64,000 nt of DNA from a bacterium (GTDB lineage Bacteria; Electryoneota; RPQS01), in contig JADJEH010000001.1 in NCBI GenBank assembly GCA_016702305.1, positions 310,001 to 374,000 of the forward strand, written 5' to 3'. Positions within the stretch are counted from its first letter, which is position 1; the number at the start of each line of letters is the position of its first letter. A model generated the notes under the pieces. That model saw only the letters and a list, made by a program, of their open reading frames with translations, did not search any database and had not been told where the DNA came from. Both the position numbers and the translations under genes were made by a program. Shown here one piece after another: positions 1 to 7,604 of this stretch.

Positions 1-640
1 CGCAGCCGTGCACTTCGAAAACGTCCGCGCTGGAACTACGCCTAATCAGGGAACGTACAACTTCCAAATCCTGTTGACCGCGCGTGGAGAAGCCCGCGTC
101 ATGTACGGAAACATGGGTACGATCCGGTTGGCCAGTGCCACGGTAGGCATTCAAAATCCGGATAAGAACATTGGTCTCACGGTGCTCCACAATCAAACCG
201 GCGTGGCGAATTTCGAGGCCCGCCGCTTTGCGCTTGGACCGCGCTGGGTTTCCGTATTGCCGCTGAATGGTGTGATTGCCCCGGGCGAACGGGACACGCT
301 GTTCCTGAGTCTTCTGGGCCGCGAGCTATGCGGCGATCCCAGCTCCGCAACATTGTTGATTCGATCTAATGACGTCAACACACCGGAGCTCACCGTGCCG
401 ATCACCGCCACTCCCGCCGCGGCATTGGCGGCGCCGACCGCCTTTACGGTCTACCCGGACGGCAACGACCTCGTCTTTCAATGGAACGCCGTCCCCGGTG
501 CTTCGCGCTATTATGTCGAGTACCTTTTCGAGATGGGCGGATTGCCAACAATTGTCGGTATGCCGACTACTAATTCGTTCACGCACGTGAATGCTCTGAA
601 TCTCAGCACGGGCTTCTACCAAGTTCGCGCGTTGCCGTAA
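1..640 (+). CDS. C-terminal part of a secreted Ig-like/FnIII-domain protein (partial)
   Basis: The frame is open to the left edge, so the true start lies outside the window. The visible 213 or so residues first hold a beta-sandwich of the abnormal-spindle/choice-of-anchor kind: WVSVLPLNG, then IAPGERDTLFLSL, then SNDVNTPELTVPI, the usual pattern of extracellular Ig-like repeats. A fibronectin type III module follows, from about residue 140 of the visible part (TAFTVYPDG, FQWNAVPGASRYYVEY), and the protein ends with it. No C-terminal YPNPF sorting domain is visible, so the protein stops in the FnIII fold. The family is typically exported or on the cell surface and binds proteins or sugars; no enzymatic motif is seen. 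The gamma-glutamyltransferase gene starts 9 nt downstream and is probably co-transcribed. Function of the whole protein unknown. Confidence 0.7.
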   Translation, partial: AAVHFENVRAGTTPNQGTYNFQILLTARGEARVMYGNMGTIRLASATVGIQNPDKNIGLTVLHNQTGVANFEARRFALGPRWVSVLPLNGVIAPGERDTLFLSLLGRELCGDPSSATLLIRSNDVNTPELTVPITATPAAALAAPTAFTVYPDGNDLVFQWNAVPGASRYYVEYLFEMGGLPTIVGMPTTNSFTHVNALNLSTGFYQVRALP

Positions 641-649
641 GGAGTTCTC

Positions 650-2356
650 TTGTCCATGCTTCCGCGGAGCGTCGGGCGTTGTGCCCTATTGCTCCTCCTC
701 GTGCTTGCTGTCGCCTCCGTGGCCGCGACGCGCCGTCCGGCCTATGCGCCGCATGCGATGATTGCATCCGCTGATTCACACGCCACACGTGCCGGTCTGC
801 GCATTCTCGAGCAAGGCGGCAACGCCGTAGATGCAGCTTGTGCCGTGGCGATGGCCCTCGGCGTCACCGAAGGCTATTCGAGCGGCATCGGCGGCGGCTG
901 CTTCATCCTGCTGCACATGGCAGATGGACGTGAAGTCGCGATTGACGGACGCGAGGTTGCACCCGCCAAGTCGTCGCGGTTGATGTTCGTCCCGAAGAAA
1001 TCCGGCGATCGAACAGACCTTTCGCTATATTCACCCCTCGCCGCAGGCGTGCCGGGTGAAGTGGCGGCCTTTGACTTGGCTGTGCGTGACTACGGCACGA
1101 TGCCGTTTGCTGAATTACTCGAACCGGCGCGCGCACTGGCTGACACCGGGTTTACGGTAGATGACTATTACGCATCGGTCATCACCGCCTACGCCAAAGA
1201 ACTGTCCGCCGATCCCGGCTCGCGATCGGTCTATTTTGATGCGCAGGGCAAACCGCTCGCTTCCGGTGCCCGCCTGATTCAATCGGATCTGGCCGCGACC
1301 TTTGCGCGGATGCAGGCCGATGGCGCGCGCGATTTCTATGCCGGCGAGACGGCCCGCAGGATCGCCGAGTTCATGCGCGGCAACGGCGGCATTATCTCAC
1401 CGGCCGATCTCGCGTCCTACACGCCGCTGGCGCTGGAACCCGTGCGCGGGAACTATCGCGGTTACGACGTCATCTCGATGCCGCCGCCCAGCTCCGGTGG
1501 AATCCATCTCATTCAGATTTTGAATCTGCTTGAAGATTTTCCGCTCAACTATCTCGGTGCCGGTTCGTCTGAGTCGCTGCATCTGTTGGCCGAGTGTATG
1601 AATCTGGCCTTTGCTGACCGCGTCGAATTCTTAGGCGACCCGGCGTTCACGCCTGTTCCCACGGCCGCATTGACCCACAAAGCCTATGCCGACACGTTGC
1701 GCAAGAAAATCTCCCGCACGCGCCATCTGTCTGAACCGGAACCCGGTGACCCGTGGGAGTTCCTCTCACACATTGATCATCACACCACCCACTTCTGTGT
1801 GGTGGATGAAATGGGCAACGCCGCCTCCGTTACGGCCACGGTCAACACACCCTTTGCCACTTGTATCACCGTCCCCGGTACGGGCATCCTGCTTAACAAC
1901 GAAATGGACGATTTCGTGACTGAACCCGGCAAACCGAATTTTTTCGGGCTCGTCGGCAAGGCAGTAAATGAAATTGAGCCGGGCAAGAAGCCGCTGTCGT
2001 CCATGTCCCCGACGATTCTCTTGCGCGACGGGCGGCCATACTTACTCGTTGGTGGCGCCGGAGGACCGCGCATCATCACCGCGTCCGTACTCGCGATTGT
2101 CAACGCCGTGGACTACGGTATGAACATTCAGGCCGCCATTGACTACCCGCGCTTGCACCAGCAATGGAAGCCCAACCGCGTGTTCATCGAACCTGATTTC
2201 CCCGTGGATGTCCGCATCGGCCTCGAACAGCGCGGCCACACTGTCGAAGTCGGCTCGCCGCGTTCGCGCGTGCAGGCCTTACAAGCAGATACACTCCGCG
2301 GCGGCTGGTTCGGTGCCGCCGATAGCCGCGGCATTGGCGCCGCCATGGGACACTGA
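650..2356 (+). CDS. ggt: Gamma-glutamyltransferase (glutathione hydrolase)
   Basis: Full-length Ntn-hydrolase that removes or transfers the gamma-glutamyl group of glutathione, normally in the periplasm. A signal peptide is visible (CALLLLLVLAVASVAA, residues 11-26). Family motifs include EQGGNAVDAA and GIGGGCF near residues 54-84, and the autoprocessing site HHTTHF. The first Thr of that pair (T379 counting from TTG) should become the N-terminal nucleophile of the small subunit; the following VVDEMGNAAS and LLNNEMDDF agree with this. At 568 residues it has the usual precursor length. The start is either TTG 650 (5 nt after the GGAG at 641-644) or ATG 656 (11 nt after it). The enzyme would let the cell use extracellular glutathione or peptides as an amino-acid source. 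Confidence 0.95.
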   Translation: MSMLPRSVGRCALLLLLVLAVASVAATRRPAYAPHAMIASADSHATRAGLRILEQGGNAVDAACAVAMALGVTEGYSSGIGGGCFILLHMADGREVAIDGREVAPAKSSRLMFVPKKSGDRTDLSLYSPLAAGVPGEVAAFDLAVRDYGTMPFAELLEPARALADTGFTVDDYYASVITAYAKELSADPGSRSVYFDAQGKPLASGARLIQSDLAATFARMQADGARDFYAGETARRIAEFMRGNGGIISPADLASYTPLALEPVRGNYRGYDVISMPPPSSGGIHLIQILNLLEDFPLNYLGAGSSESLHLLAECMNLAFADRVEFLGDPAFTPVPTAALTHKAYADTLRKKISRTRHLSEPEPGDPWEFLSHIDHHTTHFCVVDEMGNAASVTATVNTPFATCITVPGTGILLNNEMDDFVTEPGKPNFFGLVGKAVNEIEPGKKPLSSMSPTILLRDGRPYLLVGGAGGPRIITASVLAIVNAVDYGMNIQAAIDYPRLHQQWKPNRVFIEPDFPVDVRIGLEQRGHTVEVGSPRSRVQALQADTLRGGWFGAADSRGIGAAMGH

Positions 2357-2396
2357 ACGGTATACCCCACGGATGAACGGATTAATTTTGGACTTG

Positions 2397-2425
2397 TTGA
2401 CAATCTGGCAAGTCCTCCGTATCTT
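2397..2425 (+). promoter_or_regulatory. Promoter of the XRE regulator/partner-switching unit
   Basis: A perfect -35 TTGACA (2397-2402), a 17-bp spacer and a -10 TATCTT (2420-2425), preceded by G. The expected transcription start (about 2431-2432) coincides with the ATG of the next gene at 2431, so the mRNA may be leaderless. The same layout recurs at 12899 and 24671. Confidence 0.7.
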
Positions 2426-2430
2426 GGGAC

Positions 2431-2862
2431 ATGGTAACCAATAAGACCATTCCGCTCGACATCGGCCAGCGGCTGCATGAAGCGCGCCGAGCCGCCGATA
2501 TGTCGCAGGACACCCTGTCCAAAGCCGTACGCGTGAATCGCTCGTACCTCTCGCTGGTGGAAAACGGCCGCTCGTCGCCAACCATCGAATTCCTTGAAAA
2601 GGTCGCGTCCGGACTGAATTTGCGTGTCGAAGAGCTCATTCTGGGCCCTGAGGCCTTCCGCTACCTCAGCCTGTCACCGCGCCACGGCTATCTCTACAAG
2701 GGGTTGGTCGAACTGCTTGAAGATCAAGAACAGATGCTGCTGATGAACCCGTCCGCCGAAGAGGTCGAAATCCTCAAGGCCATTCAACTGCATCCTGATC
2801 ATAGTCCGACCAAACGCTTCTTCGTGGATGCCCTGCTCGACCTGCGCCGGACGCGCTCGTGA
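2431..2862 (+). CDS. XRE-family helix-turn-helix regulator
   Basis: 143 residues. An N-terminal Cro/CI-type HTH (about residues 10-65: IGQRLHEARRAADMSQ, VNRSYLSLVENGRSSPTIEFLEKVA) is followed by about 75 residues resembling no ligand domain I can name. A DNA-binding repressor or activator is expected. It is the first gene of the unit containing the STAS/phosphatase/kinase genes and its stop overlaps the next start by 4 nt (GTGA), so it may regulate that module or itself. A good promoter ends 5 nt before the ATG and there is no proper ribosome-binding site, which suggests leaderless translation. The start is fixed by the HTH beginning at about residue 10. Target operator not identified. Confidence 0.85.
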   Translation: MVTNKTIPLDIGQRLHEARRAADMSQDTLSKAVRVNRSYLSLVENGRSSPTIEFLEKVASGLNLRVEELILGPEAFRYLSLSPRHGYLYKGLVELLEDQEQMLLMNPSAEEVEILKAIQLHPDHSPTKRFFVDALLDLRRTRS

Positions 2863-3242
2863 GTACAAATCCGTTTCCGGAATCTAATCCCATGCAGCAG
2901 CAAACCTTCTGGCAAGACGACATCTTTGTCGTCAAACTATCCGGCAAAATGATGGGTGGTATGGGCACCGCCGGCTTTCATGACGACGTCAAACTTGCCG
3001 CCAGCGAAGGCTGCCGCCGCGTCGCGATTGACATGGAGGAAGTGGACTGGCTCAATAGCTGGGGCGTCGGTCTGCTCGTCTCGGCCTTCACGACGCTGCG
3101 CAACTGCGGCGGTCAGATGATCCTCGCCGGCTGCGGACCCAAGGTCATGGCCGTGCTGCGCATGACACATTTCGATTCCGTCTTTGTTTTCGAAAACGAC
3201 GTGAACGCGGCTTTGCAAACACTGGCCGCCCCGTCCGACTGA
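2859..3242 (+). CDS. STAS-domain anti-sigma-factor antagonist, variant site
   Basis: 127 residues with one STAS domain of the SpoIIAA/RsbV type. In that family the protein binds an anti-sigma kinase when unphosphorylated and is released when the kinase phosphorylates a conserved Ser. Here the site reads DWLNSWGVGLL. The phosphorylatable Ser is kept, but the Ser that normally follows (DSSG) is Trp. Its neighbour at 3298 keeps the ordinary NSSG, and the two share a similar core (LSGKMMGG versus LSGKIMGG), which indicates a tandem duplication. The likely start is GTG 2859, overlapping the XRE stop; an internal ATG (residue 12, at 2892) is an alternative that removes a tail not needed for the fold. 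Confidence 0.85.
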   Translation: MSTNPFPESNPMQQQTFWQDDIFVVKLSGKMMGGMGTAGFHDDVKLAASEGCRRVAIDMEEVDWLNSWGVGLLVSAFTTLRNCGGQMILAGCGPKVMAVLRMTHFDSVFVFENDVNAALQTLAAPSD

Positions 3243-3297
3243 TTCTTTCATCTATTTTCTCATATCACCTCGCGCACCCCAAGGAGCAATCGTTTCC

Positions 3298-3636
3298 ATG
3301 AAGTTGAAGTCCTCAGAACTAAACGGCGTCTTTCTCGTCGAACTTTCCGGCAAGATCATGGGCGGCCCCGAGTCCGCACAGTTCCATGATGCCATCAAGC
3401 ATGCCATCAGCTCAAGTCACAAGAAAGTCGTCATTGACCTCGGCGCCGTCGAATGGATGAACAGCTCGGGCATTGGCCTGCTGGTCTCCGCCTACACCAC
3501 GTTGAAGAACGCCGGAACCGAAATGAAACTCGCACGCACGACCGAAAAAATTCAGTCGCTGCTCATCATCACCAAGCTCAACTCGGTGTTCGATAGTCAC
3601 GATACCGTAGATGCGGCCGTCAAGAGCTTCAACTGA
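3298..3636 (+). CDS. STAS-domain anti-sigma-factor antagonist, canonical site
   Basis: 112 residues, a single STAS domain with the regular phosphorylation loop WMNSSGIGLLVS. It probably competes for the RsbW-like kinase encoded at 5104. A clear ribosome-binding site AAGGAG precedes the ATG, unlike the neighbouring genes, which rely on overlaps. The gene lies between its paralogue (56 nt upstream) and the PP2C phosphatase gene (2 nt downstream), the usual order of a partner-switching cassette. Which of the two STAS proteins is the main antagonist cannot be read from sequence. Confidence 0.9.
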   Translation: MKLKSSELNGVFLVELSGKIMGGPESAQFHDAIKHAISSSHKKVVIDLGAVEWMNSSGIGLLVSAYTTLKNAGTEMKLARTTEKIQSLLIITKLNSVFDSHDTVDAAVKSFN

Positions 3637-3638
3637 TC

Positions 3639-5126
3639 TTGGCCGATCCACTTGCCACTGACTTCGCTCCCGCTCCCGTGAGTGACGGACCACGCCGCAC
3701 GGTGCGCGCCCTGTCGCTCCTTGAGGAGTTGGAGCGGCAGGCGCAAGCGTATCTGCGGGATCTCGGCGGCGGTAAACTGCAAGCCGAGCGGCAGCGTAAA
3801 CTCGTCGAATTGCTGAATTCCATCGGCGCCGCGAAGGAAAACCTGCGCGTGCAGTCCGAGTTCGAACGCGAACGGCAGGAGAATGCCATTCTCCAGGAAG
3901 TCAGCCTCAGACTGTCCAGCGCCGCCGACATCCGCGAAGTCCTCCGCGCGATCCTTGAATCACTGCGGCAGGTCGTCGAGTTTGATGCGGCGGGCATCTT
4001 CGTTTACAATCGCGAACTGCAGCAGATTGAAGTGGACATGCTCGCCGGCTATGGCGGGGCCCAAAAACGCCGCGTCTATACCAAATTCCAGGAAGGCGTC
4101 AAACACGGCGAAGGCGTCGTGGCCACTGTTGTCTTCTCTGGAAAACCGATTTACGTCCCTGACGTGCTCAACGATTCGCGGTACGTCGAGGTCCGACCCA
4201 CCACACGCTCCGAACTCGCCGTGCCCATCTTGGTGCGGGACGAGATCATCGGAGCCTTCAATCTCGAATCAGACCGGCTGGACGCCTTCAGCGACCGCGA
4301 CCTGCGGCTCTTGATGGCCTTCGCCAGTCATGCCGGAGCCGCTCTCGAACGCGCACGCGCAGACCGCCAGCGACAGCACACCCAGCGGATCGGCGAGGAG
4401 CTCTCGCTGGCCCGTCGCATTCACGCTGGTTTCTTGCCCAAGACCTTTCCCGACTTCGCGCCCTTCGATCTCGGCGGCATGAACTTCCCCTCGAGCGAGG
4501 TCGGTGGTGATTACTACGACTTCGTGCCGATTACCCAAACGGATCTCGGCGTCATCATGAGTGATGTCGCCGGACACGGCGTGGCCGCAGCGCTGCTGAT
4601 GGCCAATTTCCGCGCCTGCATTCGCATCGAAGCACGCGCACACTACGCTATTCCCACGATACTTCAGCGCGTCAACGAGTTTCTGGTGGAGACCATCCCG
4701 CCGGACAGTTTCGTGACCGCATTTTACGGTGTGTTAAACCGCGAACATCGCTTGCTCACCTACAGCAACGCCGGCCACAACCCGCCGTTGCTCGTCCGCG
4801 AGGGCGCGCCCTTCGAGCTGCTGACCGAGGGGGGGCCCATCCTTGGCGTGCTGCCCGACGCACGCTACGAACAGGCGCGAATCGAACTTCGTCCGGGGGA
4901 CATACTCGTTTTCTACACCGACGGCGTCACCGAAGCACGGACCAACGCCGGCGAAGAATTTGGAGTCGAACGACTGGCTGATCTGACGAATCGCTACCGG
5001 AATATTCCCGCGAATGAATTGGCCCGCCGCATCAGTCACGATGTTCTGTCGTATCATGCGTCGGATTTGACTATGGATGATCTCACTATTTCCGTGGTGA
5101 AGTATGACGGCACCGAATCGCACTGA
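3639..5126 (+). CDS. GAF-domain PP2C (SpoIIE/RsbU-type) serine phosphatase
   Basis: 495 residues. An N-terminal coiled-coil-like segment (about 25-90) is followed by a GAF sensor domain (about 90-235) and a C-terminal PP2C phosphatase (about 250-490). The metal-binding motifs are present: GGDYYDF (289-295), SDVAGHGVAAALL (308-320), AGHNPPLLV and YTDGVTEARTNAGEEFG. RsbU-type phosphatases dephosphorylate the STAS antagonist and so free it to capture the anti-sigma kinase; the GAF domain would supply the input signal (small ligand or redox, unknown). The start is weak: TTG 3639 lies 2 nt after the previous stop without a ribosome-binding site, and GTG 3678 is an in-frame alternative. It overlaps the kinase gene by 23 nt. 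Confidence 0.9.
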   Translation: MADPLATDFAPAPVSDGPRRTVRALSLLEELERQAQAYLRDLGGGKLQAERQRKLVELLNSIGAAKENLRVQSEFERERQENAILQEVSLRLSSAADIREVLRAILESLRQVVEFDAAGIFVYNRELQQIEVDMLAGYGGAQKRRVYTKFQEGVKHGEGVVATVVFSGKPIYVPDVLNDSRYVEVRPTTRSELAVPILVRDEIIGAFNLESDRLDAFSDRDLRLLMAFASHAGAALERARADRQRQHTQRIGEELSLARRIHAGFLPKTFPDFAPFDLGGMNFPSSEVGGDYYDFVPITQTDLGVIMSDVAGHGVAAALLMANFRACIRIEARAHYAIPTILQRVNEFLVETIPPDSFVTAFYGVLNREHRLLTYSNAGHNPPLLVREGAPFELLTEGGPILGVLPDARYEQARIELRPGDILVFYTDGVTEARTNAGEEFGVERLADLTNRYRNIPANELARRISHDVLSYHASDLTMDDLTISVVKYDGTESH

Positions 5127-5532
5127 AATCCTGAATATCCCCTCTTCGGTGGATCAAATTGAAAAGGTGGACGAGTTCGTCGAGTCCATCGCCACCGGCA
5201 TGGGCTTCACGCAAGACGCGCTCGCCGATATTGGAATCTGCGTCACGGAACTGGTCATGAATGCCATCGTTCATGCTCATAAAGAGCAGGCTGACATACC
5301 GGTCGAAATCGTTGTCGAACAACGCGGCGACGGCCTTGCGGTGCGCGTCCGCGACTACGGCCCCGGTTTCGATACCGCCAAAGTCCCCGATCCCACTTCC
5401 CCCGAACATATCTTTGAAGACCACGGACGGGGCATTCTCATCGTCCGCGCCATGATGGACGATGTGACCTGTACCCGGCTCGCGGACGGCATGGCCATTG
5501 AGGTCTTCAAACGTCTCAATCACTCGGCATGA
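5104..5532 (+). CDS. RsbW-like anti-sigma/STAS kinase (HATPase_c)
   Basis: 142 residues forming one GHKL ATPase fold. The N box is CVTELVMNAIVHA (E49, N53), the G1 box RDYGPGFD (83-90), and the G2 box HGRGILIVRAMMD. RsbW/SpoIIAB proteins bind and silence a sigma factor and phosphorylate the STAS antagonist. No sigma factor is encoded next to it, so the partner may lie elsewhere or may not be a sigma factor. The ATG start is inside the 3' end of the phosphatase gene (23-nt overlap) and the stop overlaps coaD by 4 nt, so translation is likely coupled. Confidence 0.88.
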   Translation: MTAPNRTEILNIPSSVDQIEKVDEFVESIATGMGFTQDALADIGICVTELVMNAIVHAHKEQADIPVEIVVEQRGDGLAVRVRDYGPGFDTAKVPDPTSPEHIFEDHGRGILIVRAMMDDVTCTRLADGMAIEVFKRLNHSA

Positions 5533-6017
5533 GAATCGCGATCTATCCCGGCACGTTCGATCCCATTACCTATGGGCATCTCGATGTTATTGATCGCGCC
5601 GCCGCGCTGTTTGATCAGGTCATTGTCACATTGGCTGTGCATTCGCAGAAAACACCGCTTTTCACTACCGATGAGCGCAAGGCCCTGATCGAGGAAGCCA
5701 CCGCGAAATTCCCCGGAGTCTCCGTGGATACGTGCGAAGGCCTAATTGTCGAATTCGCCGAAAAACGCGGCGCGATTGCCATCATCCGCGGCCTCCGCGC
5801 CGTCTCCGATTTCGACTACGAGTTTCAAATCGCCTTGGCTAACCGCGTGCTCGCCCCCAACGTCGCCACCGTTTTCCTGCTGCCCGGCGAGCAGTACACG
5901 TACTTGAACAGCTCGATCGTGCGCGAAGTCTCGCGCTTAGGCGGCTCCGTGGATAGCTTTGTTCCGCCCCATGTCGCGCGAGCATTGTTGGCAAAACACT
6001 CCTCGCGTAAAACATGA
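5529..6017 (+). CDS. coaD: Phosphopantetheine adenylyltransferase
   Basis: 162 residues, normal for CoaD, which makes dephospho-CoA from 4'-phosphopantetheine and ATP, the penultimate step of CoA synthesis. The nucleotidyltransferase motif YPGTFDPITYGH (6-17, H17 being the catalytic HxGH-like His), RGLRAVSDFDYE and the C-terminal NSSIVREVSRLGG are all present. The ATG overlaps the kinase stop by 4 nt (ATGA), placing a CoA gene in the same transcript as the partner-switching module. Nothing unusual in the protein. Confidence 0.97.
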   Translation: MRIAIYPGTFDPITYGHLDVIDRAAALFDQVIVTLAVHSQKTPLFTTDERKALIEEATAKFPGVSVDTCEGLIVEFAEKRGAIAIIRGLRAVSDFDYEFQIALANRVLAPNVATVFLLPGEQYTYLNSSIVREVSRLGGSVDSFVPPHVARALLAKHSSRKT

Positions 6018-6078
6018 ACCCCGCGTCGCGTCATTCGGCGACAAACCAGCGCGGCCTCTGACTACCGTGGATTCTCTG

Positions 6079-7593
6079 ATGCGCCCGCACGGGCGCTTTG
6101 TGTTTTGGTACCCGTTTCTCGCCGCCGTCGTTGGTTTTATTGTGTGCCGTGCAGCGTTGCTCGAACCGATCTTTTTCAACATTGACGAGGCCGAATACGC
6201 CGTTGCTGCGCAAGCGTTGCCGCACGGCTTATGGCCTGGAGCGGAGCTGGTCGGTTCCACCAAACCTCCGGCCATCGTCTATCTCTATGCGGCCATCTTC
6301 GCCGTCTTCGGCGAGAGCCTGTTGGCCGTGCAGTGCATCGGCCTCGCGCTGTGGATCGCCATGCTCTACCTGACCATGCGAATCGGCGCTGGACTGTTGC
6401 CGGATCTGCCCGCGTGGCTGGTGGCCGTCGCCTTCTTTCTCTTTGCCAATTCTTTCGGCCATCCGCGCGACATGCAGGCGCTCAATGTCGAGTTGCCCGG
6501 TACTGTGTGCGTCGCGTTAGGCTTCTGGCTCTTGATCCGCGGCGAGAACAAAGCCCGCTTCTGTTATGCCGGAGTGCTGCTTGGTCTGGCCAGCATGTTC
6601 CGCCAGAGTTTCGCACTCTATCTCTTTGCCTTCCTCGTATTCGTGCCGCAACCGCGGCGCAGCGGCGCCCTGCAAATTGTCATCGGCGTCGCAGTGCCAT
6701 GGATTCTCCTGTTCACGGCTTATGCCGGAACGGGACGACTCACAGCCGCGCTCGATTCTTGGTTTCGCTATCCGTTTGTATATGCCGGAGACACCGGTCT
6801 CGCGGGCTTCGTCGAGGCCGCGTGGTACAACACGCTCGACCTTGTGAAACAGGGCTTCGTCATCTGGCTGCTGTTGCCCGTCGGACTGCTTGTCTTGTGG
6901 AAACGCCGCGCCTGGACGATCTTGCTCCTGTTGCTGTGCGCCGCTGCGACCATCGCCGTTGGTTCGCGTTTCTCACCGCATTACTACATTCAGGCATTGC
7001 CGTTCTTGGCGCTGGCATCGGCCCTGGCCGCGGGCGTCCTGTTCGTTCTAGGTCCGCGTTGGAGTCTGTTCATGCGCACGGCCCTGACAATCGGCTGTGC
7101 GCTGGCGCTCTTGCATTTTCCGTTCTGGCGCTTCTGGGATGACCTTGCGCCGCCGAACGGACTGTCGCCGGAAACCCTCGACGGCAACGCACTCGAACAG
7201 GAATTGGCAGGCTTCGCCGCCGGGCAAACTTCATCCGCCGATCGTATCTTCGTATGGGGGTACTGTCCGCAAATCTACTTCCACGCGCAGCGCCTGCCCG
7301 CCGTGCGCGATTATCTCTGTCACTATGTCACCGGCTACTCGGCCGCGACTTCCAACCCTCGTCCTTACGCGCGGGCCGATGCCGAGGCGATGCTCATCGC
7401 TGATCTCGCGCAGCACAAACCCGCGCTCATATTCGATATTTCCGCCGTCGAATTCTATCCGTATTCCTTCCACAGTTATCCTATCACTCGCTACGCCGAT
7501 CTGACCGCGTTCATCCGGGCCAACTACCAGCCCGTAGCGCAAGTCGGCTCCACCGCGATCTATGCGGCGCAGCATTCATCGTCTTCTAACTGA
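6079..7593 (+). CDS. Polytopic membrane glycosyltransferase (GT39/ArnT-like)
   Basis: About 504 residues and many hydrophobic segments (for example FWYPFLAAVVGFIV and WLVAVAFFLFANSF), typical of GT-C enzymes that transfer a sugar from a polyprenyl-phosphate donor on the outer side of the inner membrane. The first periplasmic loop has the acidic pair in NIDEAEYAVAAQAL followed by STKPPAIVYLYA, as in the ArnT/PMT group. Acceptor and sugar cannot be told. The frame is open from 5959, overlapping coaD, but ATG 6079 (or GTG 6067) puts the first membrane helix near the N-terminus and avoids the overlap. The tryptophanase gene follows after 11 nt. Confidence 0.8.
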   Translation: MRPHGRFVFWYPFLAAVVGFIVCRAALLEPIFFNIDEAEYAVAAQALPHGLWPGAELVGSTKPPAIVYLYAAIFAVFGESLLAVQCIGLALWIAMLYLTMRIGAGLLPDLPAWLVAVAFFLFANSFGHPRDMQALNVELPGTVCVALGFWLLIRGENKARFCYAGVLLGLASMFRQSFALYLFAFLVFVPQPRRSGALQIVIGVAVPWILLFTAYAGTGRLTAALDSWFRYPFVYAGDTGLAGFVEAAWYNTLDLVKQGFVIWLLLPVGLLVLWKRRAWTILLLLLCAAATIAVGSRFSPHYYIQALPFLALASALAAGVLFVLGPRWSLFMRTALTIGCALALLHFPFWRFWDDLAPPNGLSPETLDGNALEQELAGFAAGQTSSADRIFVWGYCPQIYFHAQRLPAVRDYLCHYVTGYSAATSNPRPYARADAEAMLIADLAQHKPALIFDISAVEFYPYSFHSYPITRYADLTAFIRANYQPVAQVGSTAIYAAQHSSSSN

Positions 7594-7604
7594 TCCGAAC
7601 TCTC

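Noticed and set aside
5959..6078. Longer N-terminus for the membrane glycosyltransferase
   Set aside because: It would overlap coaD by 59 nt and add about 40 polar residues before the first membrane helix; ATG 6079 is the more sensible start.
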